NCBI GenBank assembly: GCA_035626395.1
Contig: DASPNR010000002.1
Span: 126,501 to 190,500 of the forward strand
From: Candidatus Limnocylindrales bacterium
GTDB taxonomy: Bacteria > Desulfobacterota > Binatia > UBA1149 > CAITLU01
Direction: 5' to 3'
DNA: 64,000 nucleotides
The notes under the pieces were generated by a model that saw only the letters and a list, made by a program, of their open reading frames with translations, was not told the origin of the DNA and made no database searches. Shown one piece after another: positions 54,026 to 62,665 of this stretch (within the stretch, counting starts at the first letter, position 1; each line of letters begins with the position of its first letter). The position numbers and the translations under genes were made by a program.

Positions 54026-56326
54026 GTGACGGCAACGTTTGGCGGCGCGCTCGCGCTCGCATCCCTTCTGCTGACGGCGCGCGCGCTGGCGGCGCCGGCG
54101 GCTCTGCACGCGCAGGCCCTGGCGGCGCACGCCGACATGCATCTTCCTGGCAGAGCTGCGCCGCACGAGCCGCAAGCCGATGCGGTGGTCGCGCAGGCAT
54201 CGGCAACCGGCGCGGTTGCAGCGCCGGCCTCTTCGACCGCAACGCCGTTGAACGGGCAACGCCCGCCGGCATGGGTCGACACGCAGCGGCTCGAAGCGGC
54301 CGATACCGAGCCGGGACAGTGGCTCGGCCACGGCCGCACCTTCTCCGAGCAGCGCTTCAGTCCGCTCGCCAGGATCGACAAGAGCAACGTTGCGCAGCTC
54401 GAGCTGGCCTGGTTCTACGATGCCGGCACCACGCGCGGCAACGAGACGACGCCGCTGGTGATCGACGGCGTCCTCTACGCCACCGGCGCATGGAGCAAGG
54501 TCTACGCGCTGGATGCCGCCACGGGAAAGCAGCTGTGGATGTACGATCCTGCCGTGCCGGGGGCCAAGGCCCGCGACGCGTGCTGCGACGTCGTCAATCG
54601 CGGCGTGGCCGCGTGGAAGGGCCGCCTTTATCTCGGCGCGCTCGATGGCCGCCTGATCTGCCTGGACGCTGCAACCGGCAAGGTCGTCTGGGAAGTGCAG
54701 ACCACCGACACCGCCCGTCCCTACACCATTACCGGCGCGCCGCGCGTGCTGAAGGACAAGGTCATCATCGGCAACGGCGGCGCCGAGTTCGGGGTGCGCG
54801 GCTACTTCAGCGCTTACGACGCCGACACCGGCCGGATGCTGTGGCGCTTCTACACGGTGCCGGCAAGCAAGACCGGGCCGTTCGAACATCCCGAGCTCGA
54901 ATTCGCGGCAGCGACGTGGTCGTCCGATTCGCTGTGGGAGTCGGGCCTCGGCGGAACCGTCTGGGACTCGATGTCCTACGACCCGCAACTCGACCTCCTC
55001 TATGTCGGCGTCGGCAACGCCTCCGTCTACAACCGCGAGCAGCGAAGCCCCGGCGGCGGAGACAATCTGTTCGTCGCCTCGATCCTGGCCGTCGATCCGG
55101 ACGATGGATCGCTCCGATGGCACTACCAGACCACACCGGGCGAGGCGTGGGACTACACGGCCACGCAGCACATGATCCTGGCCGACATCGTCATCGGTGG
55201 CGCCGCGCACCAGGTACTGCTTCAGGCACCGAAGAACGGCTTCTTCTACGTGCTCGACCGCAAGACGGGCGACCTGATCTCTGCCGCGCCCTACATCGAC
55301 GTCTCCTGGGCCAGCGGCATCGACATCAAGACGGGCCGGCCCATCGAGCGCGCCGAGGCGGCCTGGAACAAGGGCCGTTCACTCGTCACTCCCGGCATTC
55401 CCGGTGGCCACAACTGGCATCCGATGGCCTACAGCCCGCTGACCGGGCTCGTCTACATTCCGACTTTCGAATCGGTGTACGCCTACCTGCCCGACGCCAG
55501 GTACAAGTACGCGCTCGGCCACTTCAACACGGCCGAGGATCTGCCGTCGGTGGCGGCCGAGGTCGAAGGCTTCGAGGAGCTGGCACGCTACAACGTCCGC
55601 ACGCATCTGACGGCGTGGGATCCGGTGCGCAACGCGCAGGCCTGGCAGATCGATCATGGGCACGGCATTCCTGCCGGCGCTCTGGCAACGGCCGGCGGCC
55701 TGGTCTTTCAGGGCCGGACGTCGGGAATGTTCGCGGCGTATGATGCCACAAGCGGGCAGCTGCTGTGGGAGCGCGATGCCGGCACCGGAATCATGGCATC
55801 GCCGGTCACGTACGAAGTCGCCGGTGAGCAGTTCGTCGCCGTCATGACGGGCCTCGGCGGCTCCGCCGGCGGTCATTACACGCGCGTGCCGGCGCCGAAC
55901 ACCGGCCGCATCGTCGCGTACAAGATCGGCGGCCAGGCGGTGTTGCCCTCGCCCCCCGAGCCCGCAGCCAAAACCATCACCGCTCCAGCCATTCCGGCCA
56001 CTGCCGAGCAGCTCGAGCGCGGACGCGCGCTCTACAGCATGCACTGCGCCCGCTGCCACGGCGTCGGCACGATCAGCTCGGGCCTTTATCCGGACCTGCG
56101 CTTTTCGGCCGCCGAGATCTACACCGTCTGGAACCAGATCGTCCTTGGCGGCGTGTTCGCGAGCAGAGGCATGGCTTCCTTCGCCGACGTTCTGAGCGAG
56201 CAGGACGCGCAGGACATTCGGGCGTACGTGGCCTCGAGAGCACGGCACGAGCCGGGCTGGCTCGAGTGGCTAGGCCAGGCACTCGCCGGCCGGCTCCAGC
56301 TGCCTGCACGGTGGCTGGCGCAATAA
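54026..56326 (+). CDS. PQQ-dependent quinohaemoprotein alcohol dehydrogenase
   Basis: 766 residues from a GTG at 54026. Signal peptide (MTATFGGALALASLLLTARALA) and an Ala-rich spacer, then an eight-blade PQQ propeller with YALDAATGKQLW-type tryptophan docking motifs, the vicinal disulfide Cys186-Cys187 in DACCDVV, and GEAWDYTATQHM. The residue two after the catalytic-loop Asp376 is Thr378, not the Asp of lanthanide XoxF enzymes, so calcium is the expected metal. A C-terminal haem c domain follows (CARCH, 674-678; axial Met likely in RGMASFADV). It is a type II/III-like periplasmic alcohol dehydrogenase; substrate range unknown. Confidence 0.93.
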   Translation: MTATFGGALALASLLLTARALAAPAALHAQALAAHADMHLPGRAAPHEPQADAVVAQASATGAVAAPASSTATPLNGQRPPAWVDTQRLEAADTEPGQWLGHGRTFSEQRFSPLARIDKSNVAQLELAWFYDAGTTRGNETTPLVIDGVLYATGAWSKVYALDAATGKQLWMYDPAVPGAKARDACCDVVNRGVAAWKGRLYLGALDGRLICLDAATGKVVWEVQTTDTARPYTITGAPRVLKDKVIIGNGGAEFGVRGYFSAYDADTGRMLWRFYTVPASKTGPFEHPELEFAAATWSSDSLWESGLGGTVWDSMSYDPQLDLLYVGVGNASVYNREQRSPGGGDNLFVASILAVDPDDGSLRWHYQTTPGEAWDYTATQHMILADIVIGGAAHQVLLQAPKNGFFYVLDRKTGDLISAAPYIDVSWASGIDIKTGRPIERAEAAWNKGRSLVTPGIPGGHNWHPMAYSPLTGLVYIPTFESVYAYLPDARYKYALGHFNTAEDLPSVAAEVEGFEELARYNVRTHLTAWDPVRNAQAWQIDHGHGIPAGALATAGGLVFQGRTSGMFAAYDATSGQLLWERDAGTGIMASPVTYEVAGEQFVAVMTGLGGSAGGHYTRVPAPNTGRIVAYKIGGQAVLPSPPEPAAKTITAPAIPATAEQLERGRALYSMHCARCHGVGTISSGLYPDLRFSAAEIYTVWNQIVLGGVFASRGMASFADVLSEQDAQDIRAYVASRARHEPGWLEWLGQALAGRLQLPARWLAQ

Positions 56327-56471
56327 CCGGACGCCCTGCGGGCGATGGCGCTGCCGCGGACGCTCTTGCGGCCTGGCCGCGCGCTTCCGTTGCAGTGCAA
56401 GGCTGTGGCTCGCGCCCCTCGATGCGCGGGAGGTTTCTTCTGCCATTCGGCTTTGGTCGCACTTCTGCGTG

Positions 56472-56500
56472 TTGACACGAGTGTAAGGTGCACCTACGCT
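56472..56500 (+). promoter_or_regulatory. Sigma70-like promoter of the Coq4 gene
   Basis: TTGACA (56472-56477), 17 bp, TACGCT (56495-56500), about 50 bp before the ATG at 56550. The same -10 box is used at 26196-26201. Confidence 0.6.
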
Positions 56501-56549
56501 GCAAATAACCGGGCCGAAGTAGCGGAGAGGCGGCAAAGGAGACAGCGCG

Positions 56550-57284
56550 ATGAACGGTGTCAGAGGCCGAGGCGTCCTGAAGCGAAGGATCGACCCCAAA
56601 GAGGCAAATCGAGCCATCAAGCGGCTCTTGAACAATCCCGACGATACCGCCCAGGTTTTCGCGATCATCCGCGCGCTTACCGGTGATAGCTTCGAGCGTC
56701 TCTTCCAGAGGACACTGGCCGATCCGGAAGGTCGCCGGGTTCTGGAAACGCGCACGGATCTGGTGGGCGTGCTCGAGGACCGCGAGCGGCTGCGCTCGAT
56801 GCCGATCGGATCGCTTGGCCGCACGTACGTCGAGTTCGTCGAGCGCGAGCACATCTCCGCATCCGGCCTCGTCGACGCCAGCGACCAGCACATCGAGGAG
56901 AGCGTCTTCCTCGACCCGCGCGCCAAGAACCTGTCCGACCGCCTGCGCGACGCGCACGACATCTGGCACGTCGTCACCGGCTACGGGCGCGATCTGCTCG
57001 GCGAAGGCTCGCTGCTGGCGTTCACGTGCGCGCAGGTACGCAATCCCGGCGTGGCCTTCATCGTCATCGCGGGCCTGATCAAGCTCTACGCCAACGGGCA
57101 CAAGGACGCGCCGCGGCTGTTCTGGCAGGGATTCCGTCGCGGTCTCAGGGCGCGCAACATGACGGCCGTCGACTGGGAAGGCTGGCTCGAGCGGCCGCTC
57201 GAGGAGATTCGCGCCGAGCTGCGGGTGGATGCGCCGCCCGTTTATGAGCCTCTGTTCTCGGAGGCTGCGGCGGCGCTGCACTGA
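56550..57284 (+). CDS. Coq4-family protein
   Basis: 244 residues with AAAGGAGA upstream. It contains the Coq4 metal motif HDIWHVVTGYGRDLLGE (from His136), with its HDxxH and Glu, plus ALTGDSFERLFQRTLADPEG and GRTYVEFVE. In eukaryotes Coq4 works in ubiquinone synthesis, and bacterial members are found in quinone and natural-product contexts. No other ubi or coq gene is nearby, so the role is inferred from family only. Confidence 0.88.
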   Translation: MNGVRGRGVLKRRIDPKEANRAIKRLLNNPDDTAQVFAIIRALTGDSFERLFQRTLADPEGRRVLETRTDLVGVLEDRERLRSMPIGSLGRTYVEFVEREHISASGLVDASDQHIEESVFLDPRAKNLSDRLRDAHDIWHVVTGYGRDLLGEGSLLAFTCAQVRNPGVAFIVIAGLIKLYANGHKDAPRLFWQGFRRGLRARNMTAVDWEGWLERPLEEIRAELRVDAPPVYEPLFSEAAAALH

Positions 57285-57307
57285 GGCCTGTCGCTGTTCT
57301 GGAAGAG

Positions 57308-57383
57308 TGGAGGCGGCGAGCGGATTTGAACCGCTGCATGGAGGTTTTGCAGACCTCTCCCTTAACCACTTGGGTACGCCGCC
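57308..57383 (-). tRNA. tRNA-Cys (GCA)
   Basis: 76 nt, minus strand. Acceptor GGCGGCG/CGCCGCC, loop TCTGCAAAA with anticodon GCA, T-loop TTCAAAT, discriminator T as usual for tRNA-Cys. The 3' CCA is encoded, unlike the two other tRNAs in the window. Confidence 0.95.
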
Positions 57384-57576
57384 TGGAGCTTGCGAGTATG
57401 TCAGCGTCGGGGTCGATTTCAACCTGCGCGCGCATGCGCCGGTCGGCTTGTAGCGCAGCGATTCTCCGCTAATATCCGCGCGATTTTCGGGCCGACGACG
57501 GGTCATCGCAGGCCCGTCGCGCAGGCCGCGCAGGCGGCCGATGCCCTTCCTCCAAACCAATCGCAGGAGTCCCGCT

Positions 57577-58641
57577 TTGCACAAGATTGCCGTCATTCCC
57601 GGCGATGGCACCGGCCCCGAGGTCGTTGCCGAAGCTCTCAAGGTCCTCAGCGCGGCCGCCGACAGCTGCGGCTTCAAATACGAGACTACCGAGTTCGACT
57701 TTGGCGGCGACCGCTACCTGCGCACGGGCGAGGTGCTGCCGGAGACGGCAGTTGCCGACCTGCAGAAATTCGACGCGATCCTGCTCGGAGCCATCGGACA
57801 CCCCGACGTCAAGCCGGGTATTCTCGAGAAGGGCATCCTGCTGCGCCTGCGCTTCGAGCTGGACCTGTACATCAACCTGCGACCGGTCAAGCTCTATCCC
57901 GGTGTCGAGACGCCGCTGGCCGACAAGGGGCCCGAGCACATCGACTTCGTCGTCGTGCGCGAGAACACCGAAGGCCTCTACGCCGGCGCCGGCGGCTACC
58001 TGCGGCGCGGCACGCCGCACGAAGTGGCGGTGCAGGAGTCGGTCAACACCCGCCACGGCGTCGAGCGATGCCTGCGCTACGCGTTCGAGTACACGCGCAA
58101 GCGCGGCCGCCGCAACACGCTCACGCTTTGTGGCAAGACCAACGTCCTCACCTATGCGTTCGACCTGTGGGAGCGCGCGTTCCACGAAGTGGGCAACGCC
58201 GACTATCCCGACATCAAGCGCGAGTACGCGCACGTGGATGCCACGTGCATGTGGATGGTGAAGAACCCGGAATGGTTCGACGTGATCGTCACCGACAACA
58301 TGTTCGGCGACATCATCACCGACCTCGGCGCGATGATCCAGGGCGGCATGGGCATCGCCGCCGGCGGCAACATCCATCCCGGCAAGGTCTCGATGTTCGA
58401 GCCGATCGGCGGCTCGGCGCCCAAGTACACGGGGCAGAACGTCATCAATCCGATGGCGGCCATCGCCGCCGCGCAGATGCTGCTGGCCGAGCTCGGCGAG
58501 ACGCGGGCGGCCGATCAGATCGAGAAGGCCATCGCGCACGTGGCGGCCGAGAAGCTCGAATCGATGAACGCCGGCCGGATGGGCTACAGCACCACGCAGG
58601 TCGGCGACCTGGTCGCCGACGCCGTCGCCACGCTGTCGTAG
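57577..58641 (+). CDS. leuB: 3-isopropylmalate dehydrogenase (LeuB family)
   Basis: 354 residues from a TTG at 57577: AGGAG sits 8 nt upstream, and the family N-terminus ([15 protein letters not shown]) begins there, whereas the ATG at 57541 has no ribosome site. A beta-decarboxylating dehydrogenase: [57 protein letters not shown] and [15 protein letters not shown]. It resembles the actinobacterial-type LeuB. The phrase RENTEG is also seen in homoisocitrate and isocitrate enzymes, so substrate is probable rather than proven. With CimA it could serve isoleucine and leucine synthesis. Confidence 0.88.
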   Translation: MHKIAVIPGDGTGPEVVAEALKVLSAAADSCGFKYETTEFDFGGDRYLRTGEVLPETAVADLQKFDAILLGAIGHPDVKPGILEKGILLRLRFELDLYINLRPVKLYPGVETPLADKGPEHIDFVVVRENTEGLYAGAGGYLRRGTPHEVAVQESVNTRHGVERCLRYAFEYTRKRGRRNTLTLCGKTNVLTYAFDLWERAFHEVGNADYPDIKREYAHVDATCMWMVKNPEWFDVIVTDNMFGDIITDLGAMIQGGMGIAAGGNIHPGKVSMFEPIGGSAPKYTGQNVINPMAAIAAAQMLLAELGETRAADQIEKAIAHVAAEKLESMNAGRMGYSTTQVGDLVADAVATLS

Positions 58642-58652
58642 CGCCGCCGCAG

Positions 58653-58970
58653 CTATTGGTCGAAGAACGGGTCGCGCAGCCGATCCACGGGCTGGCCGCC
58701 GATCATGTGCCGCTGGACGATTTCGGGAACGTCGGCTTCGGTGACGCCCGTGTACCAGACGCCTTCGGGATAGACGACGATGGAGGCGCCGCGCACCGGG
58801 CACGGTCCGAGGCAGCCGGTCGCGGTCAGGTTGACCTCGGCCGACAGCCCCCGTCGTTCCCTCTCCTCCCGAAGCGCGAACAGAACGGACTCCGAGCCGT
58901 TGACGGCGCAGGATGCCTTGGGGCCGCCTTCGGAGCGTCGATGAGTGCAGACGAAGAAGTGTCGTTTCAC
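58653..58970 (-). CDS. Thioredoxin-like [2Fe-2S] ferredoxin
   Basis: 105 residues with the thioredoxin-like [2Fe-2S] pattern: Cys8 and Cys21 (FVCTHRR, ASCAV), then Cys53 and Cys57 in TGCLGPCPVRG, and PEGVWYTGVTEADVPEIV. Such domains form the NuoE end of complex I and free-standing 'Shethna-type' ferredoxins. Here it is a single-domain protein with unknown partners, convergent with leuB. Confidence 0.88.
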   Translation of the reverse strand: MKRHFFVCTHRRSEGGPKASCAVNGSESVLFALREERERRGLSAEVNLTATGCLGPCPVRGASIVVYPEGVWYTGVTEADVPEIVQRHMIGGQPVDRLRDPFFDQ

Positions 58971-59013
58971 GTCGATGCTCCAGCTGCGATGACAACGCGA
59001 AGGAACAAGGCTG

Positions 59014-59358
59014 TCAATCCTTCAGGCGCCCGCGAAACGTGGCGTAACGTCCGCGGCGCACCAGCAGCGCGATGATCCTGCTAAGGATCGGGTATTTGGC
59101 CGCGATGGCGGCGCGATACCGCGCGGTGCCCTCCGCATCGGTGACCGGCTCGAACGTGCACTCCAAAGGGCCGGTGCCGAAGTCGACTTTGGCGCGGCCG
59201 GAGGCCCGCACGTTCTTTACCCAATTCCGGTTGCCGTCCATGCTGCCGATCCAGAGCTCGCCGTCCACGTCCGCGTACCAGATCTTGACGTTGAATGGCT
59301 TGCCCGAGCGCCGCCCGTAGTGCGTCAGGATCAACGTGGCCTGCTTCGGCAGCTTCAC
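59014..59358 (-). CDS. Ddn-like (split beta-barrel) deazaflavin/flavin-dependent reductase, candidate F420 user
   Basis: 114 residues from a GTG at 59358, selected because AAAGGA lies 7 nt upstream and the fold begins there; longer frames run into the aminotransferase gene. The core LILTHYGRRSGKPFNVKIWY, then GSMDGNRNWVKNVRASGRAKVDF and a basic C-terminus match the deazaflavin-dependent nitroreductase (Ddn/FDOR-A) group, whose members use F420H2. The window carries a full F420 pathway, which supports this. FMN- or haem-binding relatives are possible alternatives. Confidence 0.7.
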   Translation of the reverse strand: MKLPKQATLILTHYGRRSGKPFNVKIWYADVDGELWIGSMDGNRNWVKNVRASGRAKVDFGTGPLECTFEPVTDAEGTARYRAAIAAKYPILSRIIALLVRRGRYATFRGRLKD

Positions 59359-59413
59359 GGCCGGTCCTTTGCGCGGCGCGACTTCATCGAGGGCAGGCTT
59401 CGGGCCGACGGCT

Positions 59414-60664
59414 TCACGCGCGATCCTTGCCGAACTTTCGCGCCACGGCGGCAAACCCGGCCTCGGCCGCCGCGAGGCCCGCATCGATGTCGGCATCTTC
59501 GTGCGCGGCCGAGACGAACCAGTTGTGGTGCGGATGGAAGAACGCGCCATTGGCCGCAGCCTCGCCGGCGAAGAGGCGGTTGCGATCGAAGCCGCCGGCA
59601 TCGGCCACGAAGCTCATGAACGGAATGGCCGGCGGTCCGCTGATCGTCACTTCCAGGCCGTAGCCGCGAGCGCGCTCGATCAGCCCGTCGCACAGCCGCT
59701 GGCCGGCCCGTTCCATCCTGGCGATGGCGCCGCGCTTTTCGATCTCGGCCACCGTCGCGATGGCGGCGGCGATGGGAACGGCCTGTGTGAAGAAGGTACC
59801 CGTGACGAACACGGCCCGCGCCGCATCACGGAGCGAATCGCGGCCCATCATGACGGCCAGCGGATACCCGTTGGCCACCGCCTTCGAATACACGAGCATG
59901 TCCGGTGTCACGCTCCAGCGCTGCGTCGAGCCGCCGATGTGCAGCCGGAACCCCGCGCGCACGTCGTCGACGATCATGACGCTGCCGTGGCGGGTGCACA
60001 GATCGCGCACCGCCTGCAGGAACCCCGGCGCGGGCATCTCCTGATCGTGCATGGCCTCGTGACGAAACGGTGTGACGATCACGCCGGCCACGCGGCCGTC
60101 ATTCTGCGCGAACGCGTGCTCGAGCGAGCCGACATCGTTCCAGACGAAGCTGGCGATGTTGGCGCGGTCGGCGGCGGGAAAGCCACGGCCGAACGAGTTA
60201 CACCAGCCGTGCACGCCGTGGTAGGTGCCCTGCGCCATCACGACGACGTCGCGGCCGGTGGCGTGCCGCGCCACGGCGAGCGCCCAGGTGCAGACGTCGG
60301 AGCCGTTCTTGGCGAACATCGCCCAGTCCATGCCGACCGTGATCGCAACCAGCTTCTCGGCCAGCTCGACCATGTTCGGCGGCGGAACGTTTCCGCTGTC
60401 GCACTGACGGCGCTGCTCCTCGGCCGCGGCCTCGACCACTGGATCGAGATAACCGAGCACCATGGGACCATACGCGCACAGGAAGTCGACGTACTCGTGC
60501 CCGTCCGGATCCCAGACGCGGCAGCCGCGCGAACGCGACAGGAAGCGCGGAAAGATGCCTTCGACGAGGAAGGATGGGCTCTGGTGGCCGTAGATGCCGC
60601 CGGGGATGACGCGCTCGGCACGCGCCATCAGGGCATCACCGACGGGATGCTCGAATCTGCTCAT
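59414..60664 (-). CDS. Class III aminotransferase (glutamate-1-semialdehyde mutase-like)
   Basis: 416 residues of the PLP class-III family, closest in layout to HemL: PGGIYGHQ, DPDGHEYVDFLCAYGPMVLGY, FAKNGSDVCTWALAVARHATG, YHGVHGW, and the PLP-Lys loop MLVYSKAVANGYPLAVMMG. The HemL hallmark GTGGAxxAxRxAR-type region is replaced by NGSDVCTWAL, so it is probably an aminomutase or transaminase for another substrate rather than HemL itself. It overlaps the membrane-protein gene by 4 bp. Confidence 0.82.
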   Translation of the reverse strand: MSRFEHPVGDALMARAERVIPGGIYGHQSPSFLVEGIFPRFLSRSRGCRVWDPDGHEYVDFLCAYGPMVLGYLDPVVEAAAEEQRRQCDSGNVPPPNMVELAEKLVAITVGMDWAMFAKNGSDVCTWALAVARHATGRDVVVMAQGTYHGVHGWCNSFGRGFPAADRANIASFVWNDVGSLEHAFAQNDGRVAGVIVTPFRHEAMHDQEMPAPGFLQAVRDLCTRHGSVMIVDDVRAGFRLHIGGSTQRWSVTPDMLVYSKAVANGYPLAVMMGRDSLRDAARAVFVTGTFFTQAVPIAAAIATVAEIEKRGAIARMERAGQRLCDGLIERARGYGLEVTISGPPAIPFMSFVADAGGFDRNRLFAGEAAANGAFFHPHHNWFVSAAHEDADIDAGLAAAEAGFAAVARKFGKDRA

Positions 60665-61512
60665 GGGTTCTCCATCGAGGAGTCGACTCTATGCGAATGC
60701 GCAGCCGAACGGGAAGCGCGTCCGTGCCCGCTGGACCCGGCGCCCTCGGTGCGATCACGACCGGCGAACGCGCAGAAGCCGCCAAGGAGCGCAGCGATCA
60801 GCCCCGTCGCCACTTCCACCGGTGCATCGGCTGGCGGCGCGAAGATCTCTCCTACGCGAGGCGCGAGCAGTGCGAGCACGATGGCAGCCCATCCCGTCAT
60901 CGTCGCCTGCAACCACGCCGGCGTCGGCGCCGCGGCGGCACGCGCCGTGGCCACGGCCAGCGCGACGACGGCAAGCGCCATGGCCAGCACCGCCAGGCTC
61001 GGCGCGATCGCGTAGCTGGGCGCGGCGCCATAGAGCAGATCGATCTGGTAATAGACGACGCCGAGCCAGCACGCGCTGGCGGCCAGAGCGGCCCGCGGCG
61101 CCAGCCACGGCGCCACTCGCGAGAGCAGCGGCGCTGCCGGCAGAGCCGAAATGCCGAGCACCGCGACCAGTGCGACCAGTGCGCCCCACCCCGCTCCGCC
61201 GCCGGAGACGTACGCCAGCACCGCCAGCCCCAGCATCGCCGCTCGCGCAAGCTCGGCGGCGGGCGGCCGCGACCTCGTCAGCGTGCGAAAGGCTGCGGGA
61301 ACCGAGATGGCGAAGAACGCGATCAGCGCCGGCAGCAGCACGAAGGACGCATGCATCGCTCCGACGGTGGATGGGGCCAGGAGCCTGGCCAGCAGCGACT
61401 GCGAGGCCCGGCCGCTTACGGCCAGCAGCAGGAAGCCGGGCGCGGGAAGCAGCACGGTCAGCGCAAGAAGCCCCGCATAGAAAAGCTCCCGGTTGCGCAG
61501 GACCAGCGGCAT
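60661..61512 (-). CDS. Polytopic membrane protein, unrecognised
   Basis: 283 residues with about seven or eight hydrophobic helices (e.g. ELFYAGLLALTVLLPAPGFLLL, ASFVLLPALIAFFAI, ALVALVAVLGISAL) and a hydrophilic Ser/His-rich tail. No signature recognised. bolA ends one base before its start and the aminotransferase overlaps its stop, so bolA, this gene and the aminotransferase are read together on the minus strand. Confidence 0.65.
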   Translation of the reverse strand: MPLVLRNRELFYAGLLALTVLLPAPGFLLLAVSGRASQSLLARLLAPSTVGAMHASFVLLPALIAFFAISVPAAFRTLTRSRPPAAELARAAMLGLAVLAYVSGGGAGWGALVALVAVLGISALPAAPLLSRVAPWLAPRAALAASACWLGVVYYQIDLLYGAAPSYAIAPSLAVLAMALAVVALAVATARAAAAPTPAWLQATMTGWAAIVLALLAPRVGEIFAPPADAPVEVATGLIAALLGGFCAFAGRDRTEGAGSSGHGRASRSAAHSHRVDSSMENP

Positions 61513-61785
61513 CTATCTGGGCGCTGCTTCCTCGGGCGTCAGCGTCGTCAGCGCCAGCGCATGGACGCTGCCGCCCATCTCGTTGCTGAGGGCCTGATAG
61601 ACGAGCCGGTGACGCGCAACCGGTCCGAGACCGGCGAAGCGGTCCGAAACCACGCGCACGAGGTAGTGGCCGCCGCCGCCGCTGCCCTTGTGTCCGCGAT
61701 GGCGGCCGCTGTCGTCTTCGATAACCAGCTCGGTCGGCGCCAGCGCTGCCGTCAGCTTTTCGCGGATGACGTCGACGGTGTGCAT
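61513..61785 (-). CDS. bolA: BolA-family protein
   Basis: 90 residues from the ATG at 61785; in-frame ATGs at 61797 and 61815 exist, but the BolA fold starts at HTVDVIREKL. VIEDDSGRHRGHKGSGGGGHYLVRVVSDRFAGLGPVARHRLVYQAL contains the class helix-turn-helix-like region and the His implicated in [2Fe-2S] glutaredoxin pairing. BolA proteins act in iron and stress control. No glutaredoxin gene is in the window. Divergent from the rhomboid gene (28 bp between starts). Confidence 0.87.
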   Translation of the reverse strand: MHTVDVIREKLTAALAPTELVIEDDSGRHRGHKGSGGGGHYLVRVVSDRFAGLGPVARHRLVYQALSNEMGGSVHALALTTLTPEEAAPR

Positions 61786-61813
61786 CCGGCCAACCATGTG
61801 GCACGCTCGGTCC

Positions 61814-62665
61814 ATGAGCAACCCGACGGCCCGCACCGTCTTGCGTGCGGGCCTCAAGACCCACCAGGCGCAGCAAGCGGTCATCCTCCTGCTGGCAATG
61901 GGCCTGGATGCGCAGGCGCGCAATCAGCCGCCGCTTGGCTGGGAAGTCAGCGTGCCCGAGGAGCAGGCCGAGCGGGCCGAAGCCCTGCTGCGCGAGAAGG
62001 AGCCCGAGCGCCCGGCGCCGCCGCCGGCGCCGACGCTGTTTCCGCACGGCGCATGGTCGGGAAAGGCCGCGTACGCAGCGGCGGGCCTGGGCGCGTTGTG
62101 CGTGGCGATCCACCTGTACGTGCACGAAGGCGTCGGGCCATCGCCGCGCTCACGGATGATCGAAGCGGGCGCGGTGGTGCCCTATCTCGTCGCGCAGGGC
62201 GAGTGGTGGCGGCTGCTGAGCGCGGTCTTTCTGCACTTCGACATACGCCACTTGGTCAGCAACATGTCGGCGCTGGCCATCCTCGGCCCACCGCTCGCCG
62301 CCGAGCTGGGCGTGGGGCGGTTCCTGGCGGCCTTCGTCATCAGCGGCGTTGCCGGCAACGTCCTCAGCCAGCTGCTGAACGCCAGCGCTGCGGTCAAGGC
62401 CGGCGCCTCCGGCGGCGTGTGCGGCATCCTCGGCGCGCTGGCAGGGACGGCGCTGCCGTATGCCGCCGGAACCTATGAGCAGCGGCGTCCGGCGTGGCAG
62501 ACGCTCGGTGCTCTGGCGGCGTTGTTCGGGATGATGGTGGGGTTCGAGCCGGGTCGCGATCACTATGCGCACGTCGGTGGCGTGCTGGCGGGCGTGGTGC
62601 TGGGGCGCTGGCTGAGGCCGGCAAACTCACGCATCCTGCCGGTCCCCGACCAGGACGCCGGATGA
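61814..62665 (+). CDS. Rhomboid-family intramembrane serine protease
   Basis: 283 residues from the ATG at 61814. An N-terminal soluble domain of ~70 residues (RAGLKTHQAQQAVILLLAMGLDAQ) of the type often placed before rhomboids precedes six helices with GEWWRLLSAVFLHFDIRHLVSNM, the catalytic Ser in GASGGVCGILGAL and the catalytic His in HYAHVGGVLAG. The catalytic pair is intact, so it is probably active. Substrates unknown. Its stop overlaps the DUF1329 start by 4 bp (ATGA). Confidence 0.93.
   Translation: MSNPTARTVLRAGLKTHQAQQAVILLLAMGLDAQARNQPPLGWEVSVPEEQAERAEALLREKEPERPAPPPAPTLFPHGAWSGKAAYAAAGLGALCVAIHLYVHEGVGPSPRSRMIEAGAVVPYLVAQGEWWRLLSAVFLHFDIRHLVSNMSALAILGPPLAAELGVGRFLAAFVISGVAGNVLSQLLNASAAVKAGASGGVCGILGALAGTALPYAAGTYEQRRPAWQTLGALAALFGMMVGFEPGRDHYAHVGGVLAGVVLGRWLRPANSRILPVPDQDAG

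Noticed and set aside
54026..56326. XoxF-type lanthanide methanol dehydrogenase
   Set aside because: Thr rather than Asp two residues after the catalytic-loop Asp, and a haem c domain is present.
57541..57576. ATG start for leuB 12 codons upstream
   Set aside because: No ribosome site; AGGAG at 57565 favours the TTG at 57577 that begins the family N-terminus.
59414..60664. Glutamate-1-semialdehyde mutase HemL proper
   Set aside because: The PLP-Lys loop fits class III, but HemL-specific motifs are replaced; left as a general class III aminotransferase.
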